Of a stretch of DNA of 64,000 nt, positions 1 to 11,286 are shown piece by piece (position 1 is the stretch's first letter; each line of letters opens with the position of its first letter). Origin of the DNA: Ditylenchus dipsaci (Eukaryota > Nematoda > Chromadorea > Rhabditida > Anguinidae); contig SADC01000021.1 of NCBI GenBank assembly GCA_004194705.1, positions 434,001-498,000 of the forward strand. The letters run 5' to 3'. Made by a program: the position numbers and the translations under genes. The notes under the pieces are model-generated. The model worked only from the letters and a program-made list of their open reading frames with translations. It was not told the origin of the DNA and made no database searches.

Positions 1-214
1 ATTTGGAACAACACTCCTGAAAAAATGTACAAAACATCATGCTGTTTCTTTTTCAGCGTTGTTACATAAAGTTTGCAAATGTATATGGTAGTCTAAGTAT
101 TTGGGAACAAATATTTTTTTATTTACAGTCAACTCTTGATGTAAAGAGTCTTTGAGTCTTTGGTGTCTTTTTCCGGTCCCTGGAGATGTTGAGGGTTGCA
201 AATTCGCGTATTTC
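1..214. other. AT-rich sequence with no recognised feature
   Basis: I see no coding frame with splice context and no repeat end here. The stretch leads directly into the inverted-repeat element that begins near 215. Confidence 0.5.
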
Positions 215-1070
215 CGGGCTTAGCGAGATGTGCGGATAAACATTTGCGGATACAACTATTGCGGCTTCATTTTTGCGGGTACAATATTTGCGGACCGACA
301 TTTGCGGAGCGACTTGAGCAGAGGGATATTAGCGGAACGACTTTTGCGCTGCAACATTTGCGGATGCGACATTTACGGCAATAACATTTGTGGAACTACC
401 TCAGAGGCAAGACATTTGTGGAAAAAACTTTTGCGAAGGGACATTTGCGGAAATAACATTTGCGGAGTCACATAAAAGAACGTTTACTGTATAGAAAAAT
501 ACCATTTTCACTAGTGCTTTTTTAGTATAAAAACGAAAGACAACAAATTTATTTGGTGAACTAAAGGCGCATTCACAATGAGGAGGCTGTTTTCGTATGC
601 TAAATCCGATTTGTCACATGGAAATGGCCATAACTTTTTTATTTTATTTTTTCAAAAATTATTCTGTTATCGCTATCTTGTAGCTAAGATTCAGGGCTAC
701 AAGATGAGCTATTGATAAGTTAGATGTTGTTGAAAAATTGAGTTAAAAAATTAAGACTCCGCCCAAGCATCCGCAAACAGATCTTCATTGTGAATGCGCA
801 TTGAGTAACTCGATAATATTTTAGCTTTCATGTTATTTCCGCAAATGTCCTTCCGCAATTGTCTTTCAATGTCGCTCCTCAAATATCGTTCCACATAAGT
901 CGTTCTGCAAATGTCCTGCGGCTAATGTAGGTCTGCAATAGTCGTCTCCTCAAATGTTAATTCCGCAAATGCCCTTCTGCGAATGTAGGCCCGCAAACGT
1001 CTTTATGCAAATCTTACGTCCGCAAATGACCTGCCGAAAATAACAACCCGCAGATCTCGCCATGACGGAC
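215..1070. mobile_element. Fold-back element with ends made of tandem TTTGCGG units
   Basis: The left arm (about 215-475) is a run of degenerate 15-18-bp units containing ACATTTGCGGA. The right arm (about 840-1062) carries the same units in reverse complement (TCCGCAAATGT). The outermost parts match as GCGAGATGTGCGG on the left and CCGCAGATCTCGC on the right. No transposase frame is visible between the arms. A smaller palindromic element is nested inside at 565-803. The short ORFs across both arms are translations of the repeat units and are not genes. The exact ends and target duplication were not resolved. Confidence 0.75.
565..803. mobile_element. Small MITE nested in the fold-back
   Basis: The left end AGGCGCATTCACAATGA (566-582) is matched in inverted orientation by TCATTGTGAATGCGCATT (784-801). 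The interior is AT-rich and non-coding. It sits between the two arms of the 215-1070 element, so it is either an insertion into it or its original core. Confidence 0.5.
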
Positions 1071-1250
1071 CCGCAATGCCTCACAGAGTTAATGATTATC
1101 AATAGCCGATTATATACAGCCAGGTCGCGAATTCCGTCTCAATCAAAGGTGTAATTACCAATCTAAAGGCCAAGGCCAATTTAAAGGGGTTTCAAAAATA
1201 ACCTCTTTACTTACTCTTTACATTTCCTTGACCGGTAAAATTATACAAAT

Positions 1251-1995
1251 TGGCTTGAGTATACAATCCCCCCCCACGGAGAGTGATCAGATCGAGGAGG
1301 TAACATCATATTCGTGTTTCTCGACCCGATTCCATGAGAAAGCCGGCTGTTTTTTGATTCTGAGAAAAAAAATTTTCGAACCACAGGGGGTCATTATGGT
1401 TTTAGCCAAAATTTCAAAATTTAAATTGGCGCTTTTTGAATTTTAAAGGGATTAAGGGCTGTATAAGAAGGGGAAGGAATAAAAGGGCCATTTTTATGGC
1501 AGAATGTTAGAAAAGTGAATGTTTGTATCATTCGACTGTCTTACCATGTTTTTCAACTGGGCCGTGGCAAAAAGAAACTCTATACGCATTTTTTGATCAA
1601 GAGTACTCCTCGGAATCATGTCTAAGGTAAGTGAGTGGGCGCGTCTCTAACTCTCAAGCCACCACTGGCTTGGAGTTGAGATGCGCACACCCACATACCT
1701 TAGACACAAATCACTCGAAAAGGACTGTGGATGCATGAAAAAAAGCATGACCGTTTCTTTTATTCCCTTTCCCTCCCTATACACCCTTAATCCCTTTAAA
1801 ATTCAAAAGGTGCCAATTTAAATTTTTTCAAATTTTGACTAAAACACCATGATATCCCCCCTGTGGTTTGAAAAAAATTTTTTTTCTCAGAATTAAAAAA
1901 CACGTGGCTTTCTCACGAAATCGGGTCGAGAACACGAATATGAAGTTATCTCCTCCATCCGAGCACTCTGCGTGGGGGGATTGTATACTGCAACC
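1251..1995. mobile_element. Palindromic MITE, copy 1 of a recurrent family
   Basis: Arms of about 230 bp lie in inverted orientation: 1253-1485 begins GAGTATACAATCCCCCCCC and 1755-1992 ends GGGGGGATTGTATACTGC. The core (1560-1745) carries an inner inverted pair: GTCTAAGGTAAGTG followed by TTGAGATGCGCACACCCAC and ACCTTAGACAC. This core recurs at 4.09, 16.6, 47.5 and 51.6 kb. No protein is encoded; the short ORFs here are arm sequence. Confidence 0.75.
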
Positions 1996-3049
1996 TACAA
2001 ATTATCACCACCTTCCCCTTGAAAAAGTTAAAGTTGAATCCCTGTATCCAACATGGACATTAATATTTTCAAGTTGATTAATTTCTAAACTTACATCACT
2101 GTAGGAAATAGGTCGCCCCTTGTAAACTCACTGTCAAAACATGGACCCCATAAAATCACAGGAATGTTGTAAAAAGTGCCCACATGACCAGCAAGTAGAG
2201 CACCTGAACTTTAAAACCGCGTTTTGATTTTGATATCTTTTTTATTTTGGTCGCTTCTAGCAAGGAACCCTCTCTGGATGTCATTTTCGGAGCCTATCCA
2301 CGGCATTTCAAAATTGAAGTTTATAGCATTAGAAAACTTTCGTGCCAAGACTATTTAACAAATAGTTAGCAACTTATTTTCTTTTTTGCTTTTCCGGTTG
2401 CAAATTTTTATTGTCGCTGTAACCATCGTAGTGTTTGGTCTTAAAAAATTTGTCATAATCTTAGCTTTTGAATTACACTGAATATGCAATATGAAAAAAT
2501 TCCGCTAAATTATTGATTTACACCGCGCATACAGTTTTTAGGAAACGATAAGCACTTTTCCAGAGTCCATAACTTTTGTTACCTATGTTTATTTTTTAAG
2601 TTTAAATGAAAGAGCAATTGTTCTACCTGCTGGTAAAATTTTTACGAAAGTTTGAGCTCTTTACAGTTTTCCGGTGCTACTTGTAGTATTTTGTTTTTTT
2701 AAGTTTTTTAGTATATGAAAACTAGAAAGTCAACTTATGCTCAGTGAATTTTCGACCAAGAAAACTAGGAAACTTCATTTTTAAAACCAGAATGTATCGC
2801 TCTATCTGAATTTGATGATTTTCGATGTAAATTATTTGTTTGCTAAATAAGACCGTTTTGAGTGAACACCCAAAAATATAGATCGCTGGCTCATTTATAA
2901 TAGTATCTTAGCTTTTTGGCAACGCTTTAACTACATCTTAGAAAAAAAGTAGATCCTTGTGCTACTGTTCATTTTGCATGCTATTCTGTATACGGATAAA
3001 AAGTAGTAAATCCATACCGAGAAAGTGGAAAATTTAATTGTACCAAAAA
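1996..3049. other. AT-rich intergenic or intronic DNA
   Basis: No convincing exon, repeat end or RNA gene was seen. If the guanylate-cyclase-like gene at 5.5-6.3 kb continues towards position 1, this would be intron, but no matching exon was recognised. Confidence 0.4.
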
Positions 3050-3560
3050 TGTTGGTGGGGATACGATTCAGCGGCAGAAAAAACAGCGGCGAAAATACGA
3101 CGGTGGAAAGTACGGCGGAGGTGAATTCGCGGAATTTCAACACGGCCTTTGTGTATGTCTGCTTTGCAAATCAATATTTATGACTTCAGATTCTTGTCCA
3201 ACATGGTCGCTTCGCTTATAAAAATAATTATTAGTCTAAGATCTCACTCATATTTTAAATTCCACTCGAGACAACAAACATTCAAATCTATTTTCGTCAA
3301 AATTTCGGTTTTTTTTAAATTAAATATTTGTTGTCTCAAGGAGAATTCAAAATATGAGTGAGTTTAAAGAAAAAAGAGCATCTCTATAAGCAAAGCGACC
3401 ATGCTGGAAACGAATTTGGAGTCAGAAATAGTGATTTGCGAGGCAAACATACACAAAGAGTCTTTTTCCGTTTTTTCGGCCGCCAAATCATTGTCGCCGT
3501 TTGTCAGGCCGTGTATCGCGAGGACTTTTTATTGCATATTCTTGCAGAGCATCCATAACT
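3050..3560. mobile_element. Fold-back element with GGCGGAAA-type ends
   Basis: The left arm ends with repeats around CGGCGGAGGTGAATTCGCGG and then AAGGCCTTTGTGTATG-like sequence (3060-3230). The right arm (3340-3545) carries the inverse, including GCGACCATG, GGCAAACATACACAAAGAG and CGGCCGCC. Central segments pair ACTCATATTTTAAATTC with AATTCAAAATATGAGT. ORFs on either strand are arm translations. Confidence 0.55.
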
Positions 3561-4086
3561 TCTAGCAAAACTGGGCCGTTGTGGCGGTATGTTCACCAAA
3601 AGTGGCACAACTATCAAATCAAAGTTATGAAATACCCGTGAATTATGCAAGTCCCTTGTAAGTTAAAAAGTCTAACAAACCTTTAAAAAATCAACCGTGG
3701 GACTAAGCATTTTCATGAAAATCAACTCCGATGTTTAATATAGGCTTAGTCCTAGGCCCAAAGTAAGGAAGCGCTAGTAAGGACGGGTTCGAAAGATTTT
3801 TTTTTCTAGAAATATAAAACACACAAACTTTTAATAGCAGGGTCCAACACACTAATTACTTTGATTTTTTGAATTTGATAATTAGCTAACCATCAATACA
3901 GGGTGGCGCAATAAGCACATCCACTTGCTGTTCGTAGATTAACTCAAAAGCATATCCTATAGCAGTAGATTCCACACATTCTTCAAACTTCCAGACAAAA
4001 CTGAAACTAAACTCACACTTTTTTTTTTAAATTCATGCACAAATACAAAAGAAAAACTCAGAATTTTTTTTCTCAATTCCCTCTTA
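3561..4086. other. AT-rich sequence, nothing recognised
   Basis: No splice-framed ORF and no clear terminal inverted repeat was seen. Confidence 0.4.
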
Positions 4087-4350
4087 CCTTAGACATAATT
4101 CCGAGCAAGACTCTTGAATAAAAATGTATTTAGAGGATCTTTTTGCCCAGCTCCAGTGACTAAAACATGCCAAAACAGGCAAATGGCCGAAATTTTAAAA
4201 TGCCCAAAACTCGATTTTTTATTAACCAGAACTCAAAAATAATGTCTTTTTTGAGCTTCTGAGGCAATTTTAGTTCGATATAGGGTGTTTGGAAACACTT
4301 TAGAAAAAATTTCATTGGGGGGGGGGTGTATACTCCGTAGTGTCAAGTTT
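4087..4350. mobile_element. Partial copy of the recurrent palindromic MITE
   Basis: The stretch contains ACCTTAGACATAATTCCGAG and AGCTCCAGTGACTAAAAC, matching half of the core seen at 51.57-51.66 kb in opposite orientation. It ends with GGGTGTTTGGAAACACTT, a G run and GTATACTCC, the same terminal block as at 52.02-52.08 kb. The left half is missing or too diverged to see. Confidence 0.55.
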
Positions 4351-4844
4351 TTGAAGTCCAATTTTAACCAAGAACAGGCTTCTAAAAAGACGGTCATGGT
4401 CAAATCCTCAGTGAAAAATTTAATTTTTTCAAAATCAAATTGAAGTGAAATTACCCCCTGTCCGATTTTAATTTTATTTGAAAATAATGTGATCTTTAGA
4501 TATCACACTTTTTTAGCTGAAATCGAGAGATCTGTCATTCAATACATAACGTATAAGGGCTCCAAATGAAAAATTTCAAAAAAAGAACATTTGGGTAAAA
4601 AGGACATTTTGGCTATTTTTGAAGTGAAAGGGTCATTTTATCTAGTGCTTGTTGCTATTTTGAAGCGAAAAAAAAGATTTTGACTAAATTTTCAAAAATA
4701 AAAAAAGATTTGGGGAGCCAAAAAAGGACAAATCTTTTAAAAAGGACGATTCGGAGCCCTGCGTATAACTTTTATCAGTCCCTCTCCTCCAGAAGTTACA
4801 AAATATACCTATTCTTGAATGCCATTCAAGAATTTTCAAGAATA

Positions 4845-5104
4845 AAAAAGAGAAAACGGTATTAAAATTGAAGAAATCAAAATTCTTAAAAAAACATCAT
4901 TCAATCACTGGTCGGAGAAAAAGGACGGCTGCGAAGCTAAGAAGATAATACATGCTGTGTTAAAAAACTCGGAAAACATTGAAAAAATTTGTGTGGTTAG
5001 CTCTCTGCCCAATGAAGAAAATCAATGGCAGTGGTTCTACTATCCAGGAGATTTTCAATTGAAAACAAACACAAAAGATGTGCATCAAATACCAGTAGAA
5101 TAAG
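4845..5104 (+). CDS. Possible exon or gene fragment, unrecognised
   Basis: An open plus-strand frame of roughly 85 codons ends at a TAA near 5101-5103. It has normal-looking composition: ENGIKIEEIKILKK near the start, then HWSEKKDGCEAKKIIHAVLK, and an aromatic tail QWQWFYYPGDFQLK. It has no obvious initiator and follows an AT-rich repeat-like stretch containing AAAAGGACAT. It could be the last exon of a plus-strand gene or a relic. The family was not recognised. Confidence 0.3.
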
Positions 5105-5563
5105 TTGCATATAAAAAAAACTGAGAAAAAATAAAAAATGGTCTATAGAACACTAGAATTTGGAAGAGAAGTCCGACATCAAGCTGAATTTTATTCCATA
5201 GGCACGCAAGTGTGCCAGCAAAAAAATTAAAATTTTTGCGTTAACCTCTACAACAAACATAGCTAAAATGCAAAAAGGCGAACACCAAAAAACAACAACA
5301 TTTTTTTACAAAATCTATCGAAATTAATTACTCAAAAAATTACGATCAAGTTTTAAATTTAATCCCAAAATGAAAAAGTGCAATACTATATGCGTGCCGT
5401 TTTATCCAGGTTCTGCTGTATGGTATATTCAAACTTTGAATGTTAATAAAATGAAAGTTCTCCCTTCATTTTACACAATAAAAACATGTTATTCGGCAAT
5501 CTTAACAACTAACAATGGCAAAGAAAATGATAAACAAAGAAAATCAGTAGCAATTCAACCCAC

Positions 5564-6330
5564 CTTATGTTAGTGCCTGTGGGCAATAGTTTCTCGCTGA
5601 CAATCCTATCCACAGCAAGGGCTACTGCAGAGGCGGTGTTGCTAAAGGCACTCACTGCTGACTCATTCCTCGGCAACATCATGCCCACTTTGATGTTCAT
5701 TGTGCCATTCTACAACGCCTTTTTAATTTTTTGTTTTTAACCTATTTTGTTAAAATATACTTTTTTTACTTGCATTGTTTTTGCATAGTTTTTATTAGAG
5801 ATGAGAACTTTTTGAAAAAATTTGGCACTGCAGAACTGGGACTTTAGTTCAAAATTGTAGGGAACGAAAAAATTTCCATGATCGAAAGTATGGCTAGATT
5901 GAAAATCGGGCACTTTTATATAGGGAATTGACCCGAAACATTGTTTTTTTAGGTTTGTAGCTCAAATATTTTAGTTTGTAAAACTTAGGGACCGGGATCA
6001 CAACTTTTCAAATTAAATTTTGGGGCTGGGCGACTAATATGAAAGTTAACTCATCTATTTTTAAGGTTTCAAACAAACCCTTCTAATAATAGCTAACCCT
6101 TTGAATGATGGCCTTTGGACTTGAGGTTGTGGTACTGCTAACTATTCTACTTGTAGGTACTGCTGTGCTACTTAGCCAGTTGCTCGGCGGATTAGTGATT
6201 ACAATTCCGCTGATCCCATTGTAGTTGTGGTGAACAGTTGAGCAGAGCAATTGGTGGTCAAAACGCTTGCAATAAATAGTAAAGTGAGCAAAAATCTCGG
6301 CACAGAAAGTCTTGTTCGATGCCAAACCAT
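5564..6330 (-). CDS. Receptor-guanylate-cyclase-like N-terminus (signal peptide plus start of ANF-receptor domain), partial
   Basis: Two exons. The first (6098-6330) starts at an ATG and encodes MVWHRTRLSVPRFLLTLLFI and a hydrophobic signal peptide ending near NCSAQ, then a Ser/Thr/Pro-rich linker (SSTAVPTSRIVSSTTTSS). The second (5564-5709), between TTGTAG and GTGGGT, encodes NIKVGMMLPRNES followed by FSNTASAVALAVDRI and LLPTGTNIR. That layout is the usual first strand and helix of the ANF_receptor fold found in membrane guanylate cyclases, where the extracellular domain binds peptide or other ligands and signals to an intracellular cyclase. Exon 1 needs one extra base to keep frame (233 nt, phase 0 to 0 expected), consistent with a missing base around 6215. 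The cyclase and kinase-homology parts are not in view. A natriuretic-clearance-type or glutamate-type receptor is an alternative. Confidence 0.55.
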
Positions 6331-7080
6331 CAAAGTAGACAGGTCTAAATAATAAACAAGTCAAGTGAAGCAAGAAGTGTAGGTAGAATTGTGTTTAAGA
6401 AAAACGGGGGATTGGTTTTGGCAAAGGGGGAAATAATTTTTTTTGTCACCAGAGCACTGGTTATTTTCAAAAGAGCGCGCAGATCACTATGATGACTGTT
6501 GAAAATATTAATTCTTGATATTTCTGGGTATCCAACTATTGGATCACAGTCAAACCTCGATTTAACGGTCACCTCCTCAGACTCTATTTGGCTGGATTTG
6601 ACTGAAATAGTTAAAGCCATACATTCGATAATTTTTTCGGTTTTTTCTCCACTTTTTTAAGATACACTCCAAGAGAAGGCGTTAATTACAGGCTTTATAT
6701 ATCAAATAAAAAAAGGAAACCGCAGGGTTTGCTTGTCAAGAAATATTTTATTGGAAGAGTAGCTACAAGGCAGCTTGAGTAATTTTCAAGAAAACTGCAA
6801 AATATACTTATAAAATAAGGTTGAGACATAATTTTCCCAATACCCCAATTCAAAAACATTCATTTTCGTTGATAAATAGTATTTTTGTTTAGCTAATACA
6901 GTAGTATCATCAGAAACCCTATTTGACTGCTTATTTGTTAGCTTTTAATAAGTTCATTTGGTGTAATAAGAGCGTATAAATATTTATATTAATACATCAT
7001 TTTATGGTTTCTTGCTAAGATCACACTACCGTATTCCTGATTCCTAGTAAAATAGAGGATGTACAAGAAAAATCTGCAGT
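6331..7080. other. AT-rich, no recognised gene
   Basis: This is upstream of the receptor-like gene on the minus strand, so it would hold its promoter and 5' UTR. No TATA box or other element stands out from the AT background. The short ORF at 6345-6620 lacks support. Confidence 0.35.
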
Positions 7081-7470
7081 ATTTCAAACGCTCCTATAAT
7101 TTTTCTGTTGCAATTTCGGAAAACGGGTTTTCGAATTTCTCAAGCAGAAAATTTCGCAAAAAATCTGATTTTCACTGGTCTCCCCTTCGGTTAGGTTCTT
7201 GGTCTTTTTACCTCGTAGTTAGCATTGTCGAGGGCAGTGTTATTTCGAACCGCCGACTAAATGCTGGGATTGTGACCACATTTTGAACAGGTTCTAAGAA
7301 CTTCCTTTTGTCGTTTCGGAAATTCTTTTTGAACTGTTTTGTAGAACAACCTCTTTTACGCAAAACAGTTAAAAAAATTAATTTTTTACAACCTGTTGTA
7401 AAAGTGGTCACAAACCCCATTTATTCGCCAGTTTGAAATAAGACTACACCCAACAACACTACTGGTGATA
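7080..7470. mobile_element. Fold-back element
   Basis: GTTATTTCGAACCGCCGACT (about 7239-7258) and the following GGGATTGTGACCACATTTTG are mirrored in reverse complement by AAAGTGGTCACAAACCCCAT and CGCCAGTTTGAAATAAGAC at 7401-7443. The interior is AT-rich. ORFs on both strands across it are arm sequence. Confidence 0.5.
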
Positions 7471-9037
7471 TCTACTGCGCTGTGGGAACACGTCTAAAAA
7501 TAAAACCGCATAAAAATTAGCCTGTTTGAAAAGCCGTGATATGGGCACCCCCCTCAAGTTCGTTGCCGCTTAGTGTTCGACACTTTTTAACCACATTTTC
7601 GACTCTTTTGTCTGCTAGTAAGGTCTCGAAAATCGCACATATTTCCTTTATACTGATTGTTTTTAGATAAACTAAGATTTTCGCCATAAAGAGTCGCGGC
7701 TCTCGTTATAAAAATACCTTATTCTCAACAAGTGCTGCTCTTATATCGAGCAACGCAGGTATAGACGCAGGTAGCGCGAAAAACCACGGAATTTCAAAAT
7801 GGCTATAACTTTTTTTTTCGAAAACACTAAACAGCAGTATTATACATAAAATTATGATAACACTCTGAATTTTAACATTAATGTAACAGTTTTTTCAAAC
7901 TGTCTGCTCTTTATTTAGATAAATAGCTTTAAGCTTTGATAAATCACCAACATTGCCGCTAACTGTTCACCGTCATTTTATCCCATGCTTTCAGCAAAGC
8001 ACTTTTCAGCATAATCCACTGAGTTGGTAGACTTTGCGCTGGCTTTGCTCTCCAATATCGACCACACAAATAATACATTGGATTGAGATCATGCGGGATC
8101 GGTGGCCAAAAATAGCGCTTGCTTTCTTCTCCGCTTCATTCAAAAATCGCCGCTAAAAATCAGATGAATTGCATTTTTTATGAGTTCCGTTATTTTTATG
8201 AATTCGCTTTGAACTGAATTAATTTTCATGAGTCGTGGTGAAGTCAGCAAAAATTATATTTTTGAAATATTTACCAAAAAGATGTCCCGCTAGAGTGAAA
8301 GTAAATTCGAAAGAAAGTAGGGTGACAACGGTGACTACAACTTTTTTCACTACTTTTTTATGATTTGGTGTTATGTTTGGTATCAAAATGATGCTCATTT
8401 TCTGTGATTTACTTTATTTTTCGTTCAGCACAAAATTCTGAACAAATTACTGATGAACGGTTATAGCACGGGCTATTTGTGGTCATAACAAAGAAAATTG
8501 TTTTTTTTGTTTCACAGAGTTTTGAAAATACAAATTTTCATATTTCTTAGGCCACTACCCGACTTAACTTGTATTTATTTGTAGGCTCGTCAAATTGTGC
8601 ACCAGACAAGTGCTTCAACTACATAAGATTAGTTTCACATAACAACTTACAATCAAATAATTAAAACAACCAAAATTAAGAGATCTCCAACAATAATCAC
8701 GTAAAATAAATAGCAAAAAAAACTTTTTTCACAATTTTTTCGTATCTTTGTTGTTGAGCACAAAATTCTGAACAAATTGTTTCTAATAGCACAACCGCAC
8801 GAATATACTGCAGCAAAAAGAACATTTTCTATATAAGTATTCAAGTACTGTAGATGAGCAGATGTTCAATTTCTCAAGTAAAATATTTTCTGTGCATAGA
8901 AGGCAACTCTCCAAGGAAAAAAATTGATGCCTTTTGTTTACTGTACAGACTTGTGGGGTAACGCCCACTCAAATATTGGAATCACTATTCTCATTTTTTT
9001 GTTTATTTACTTGCTTGTGTAGAGAATCGAAAAAACA
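7471..9037. repeat. AT-rich stretch with a dispersed direct repeat
   Basis: The motif GCACAAAATTCTGAACAAATT occurs near 8429 and again near 8758, each followed by a diverged tail with a second match (ATAGCAC). No gene was seen. Short ORFs here lack splice context or composition support. Confidence 0.35.
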
Positions 9038-11286
9038 GGCGCTACTGTAATACACCATTTGCTCGCGCCAAAATTGCTCGGCCGAAATTTGCTCGCGGCC
9101 AAATTTGCTCGCGCCAAAATTTGCTCGCGGCCAAAATTTGCTCGCGGCCAAATTTGCTCGCGCCGAAATTTGCTCGGACCAAAATTTGCTCGTCCATAAT
9201 TTGCTCGGCCTGGATTTTTCTTAATATTCCAGCTTCACTCTTCATGGTCCAGATCGATCCTTCATGCCTAGATTCAGCTTAAATGGTTTTGAACGATTCA
9301 CATGGGTGTTATTCATTCACCTTTGATAGTTTTGTACCGTCCACAGTGGTGTTTTCAATTCACATATAATGGTAATAGTCAACAATAATACATAATTTTG
9401 CCGAGATGAGAGAGTGTCCTTATAATCCTGTGGTGGAAGAAAGTACAGTTGACTTTCTAAAAATGAACTTTAACAATCGTTTTTTATTTACATGTTAGAC
9501 AACAACAAAAAAAATGAGAGGCTATAACAATTTTCAACACCACTGATCCATAATAAAGTTGTCAAAGTCCACATTGATCGATTCCGGGTTCAATTGAGGC
9601 ATTAAAAATCGAACCATCCGGAAAAGCTTGTCATAGGTAGCCCGTTCTCGTTCTTGAGCAAGGCAGACAGAATCGGGAAACAATATCTTCCACCAGCTCC
9701 ATTTACAGCTTTCTTCGCAGCTAGGATCGCATAGACCTATACAATAGAATTAGCTACATCAAAGTGAATCAGCATACCTGATTAAATGGCGGAGGTTTTA
9801 TCGAAAAAAGTCCCATCAAGATAAATTTCATCCATTTCGTTAGCCCAGTCGAGGTTTGCGGCAAGCCCAAAGATCATAACCCTAAAAATAAAAGCTATTA
9901 TCACATAAGAGATTACGAATCTTATTACCTATCAGGATCCAACACGTGCTCTCCAGAGTTAGCCAAGAGAAACAATTCAGTCTTAGCGTCATCGTAGTAT
10001 TTGTACTCATGCGGAATGTACACTCCCTGCACCCTGTTTGCTTGGACCAATGGAATTTGTTGCTTGATTCGTTCTTTCCTGACTTGTTCTCTGATAGCAC
10101 TTGTGCTTAGATTTGCTGCAACCATCGTCGAAAGCTTTAAAACTGCTGCGTTAAGATCTGTATGGGCATCTAAAACTAATCAGCTAGCATTCCTTAAAAC
10201 AGCAACGGTTAACTCTAAAATCATACATCTTGTGTTTCGACTGCTTTTTTTTTGATACTCGTTTTAGCCCTGCCGCGGGATTAATTGCATGATTATGACC
10301 AGTTGGCTGCCTTGGACATCCCAATAACTGAATGAAGCGATTTCCCTCAACGTAGCTGTGAAGTCATGCTTTGCATCGCCATCTTCTGCCAAGTTCTTCT
10401 CGCATTGCCAATACTGTTTTGTCTGATCTGGCTTGCTCAGCATGTGCTTGTTGAAAAGGAACCCATTACTCAGCCTTGGTCTTGCCTTTTTGAGAGGTGA
10501 CAAAACTTAGAACGTTCTAAAATCATCATGTTGCGTCATTAAAACCAAAAATAAGGAGAAAACACCTGCTCAAGAAATTGCTTGTAGGTGATCGGACCAC
10601 TGAACACCAATTGAAATTCGCAACATCATCAGAGCTGCTGTTATCTCTCAAATCTTCTCTTTTATCCATCTTCTTTCTTAAAATGAAACTATCCAAGGTA
10701 CATAGCAAAGTTCGAGACAAACAAACAAAGCTATAATTGTCAGTCAAGATAAAGTTATATGTGGATTGTTCACCACGATTTTGGCTAAATCTAGACCATG
10801 TAAGACAGATCTGGACCACTAAGGCGGTAAATATGGACACTGAGAAAAAATTTAGGCCCGAGCAAATTATGGCTGAGCAAATTTTGGTCCGAGCAAATTT
10901 TGGCGCGAGCAAATTTTGGCCGTGAGCAAATTTTGGCCGCGAGCAAATTTTGGCGCGAGCAAATTTTGGCCGCGAGCAAATTTCGGCCGAGCAAATTTTG
11001 GCGCGAGCAAATTTCGTCCGTGTCCGGTAATACACCCCCCCCCCCCAAACCCTCCTGTAATATACCCACCCCCACCCCCAATAATTTTTAGGCTTAGGAA
11101 TTAGGCTTAGCCCTTAGGCTTGGGCCTTAGGCATTAGGCTCAGGGACAACACGTAATAATTTCACCACTTTTCCAAAAAAATGTATGGTTTTTGGGTACC
11201 TCAAAATTATTGAGGGGGGGGGCGGGTATAATACAGGAGCTTTTTGGGGGCGGGGGGAGGGGGTGGCAATATATTACAGTAGCGCC
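9038..11286. mobile_element. Mutator-like (MULE) transposon relic with periodic inverted ends
   Basis: The outer ends are inverted: GGCGCTACTGTAATACACC at 9038 and ATTACAGTAGCGCC ending at 11286. Just inside lie arrays of a unit of about 17 bp (TTTGCTCGCGGCCAAAA) at 9058-9210, repeated in reverse complement at 10857-11010. The flanks GAAAAAACA (9029-9037) and GAAAAACAC (11287-11295) look like an 8-9-bp target duplication with one A lost. The interior encodes a decayed FLYWCH plus MULE-type transposase on the minus strand. The TIR start resembles that of the MITE at 51.4-52.1 kb (GGCGCTACCAGAGTATACC). Confidence 0.75.
9534..10500 (-). pseudogene. FLYWCH zinc-finger / MULE transposase-like protein, degenerate
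   Basis: Reading down the minus strand: a FLYWCH-like segment (RPRLSNGFLFNKHMLS ... QTKQYWQCEK at 10500-10380, then out of frame RCKA, a TGA, LHSYVEGNRF and GHNHAINPAAG), then KLSTMVAANLSTSAIREQ, EYKYYDDAKTELFLLANSGE, an exon with VMIFGLAANLDWANEMDEIY and LDGTF (9784-9880), and finally CFPILSALL shifting one base to ERATYDKLFRMVRFLMPQ and NVDFDNFIMDQ. That order matches FLYWCH-domain Mutator-like transposases (DNA-binding finger, then a DDE core with LDGTF and VDFD-type motifs). There are at least three frame breaks and one in-frame stop, so it is probably inactive, although some breaks may be assembly errors. It lies inside matching inverted ends. Confidence 0.65.

Noticed and set aside
9042..9245. 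ORFs rich in REQI, ANFGASKFW and similar repeats (also at 10526-11104)
   Set aside because: They are translations of tandem TIR units of the MULE-like element.
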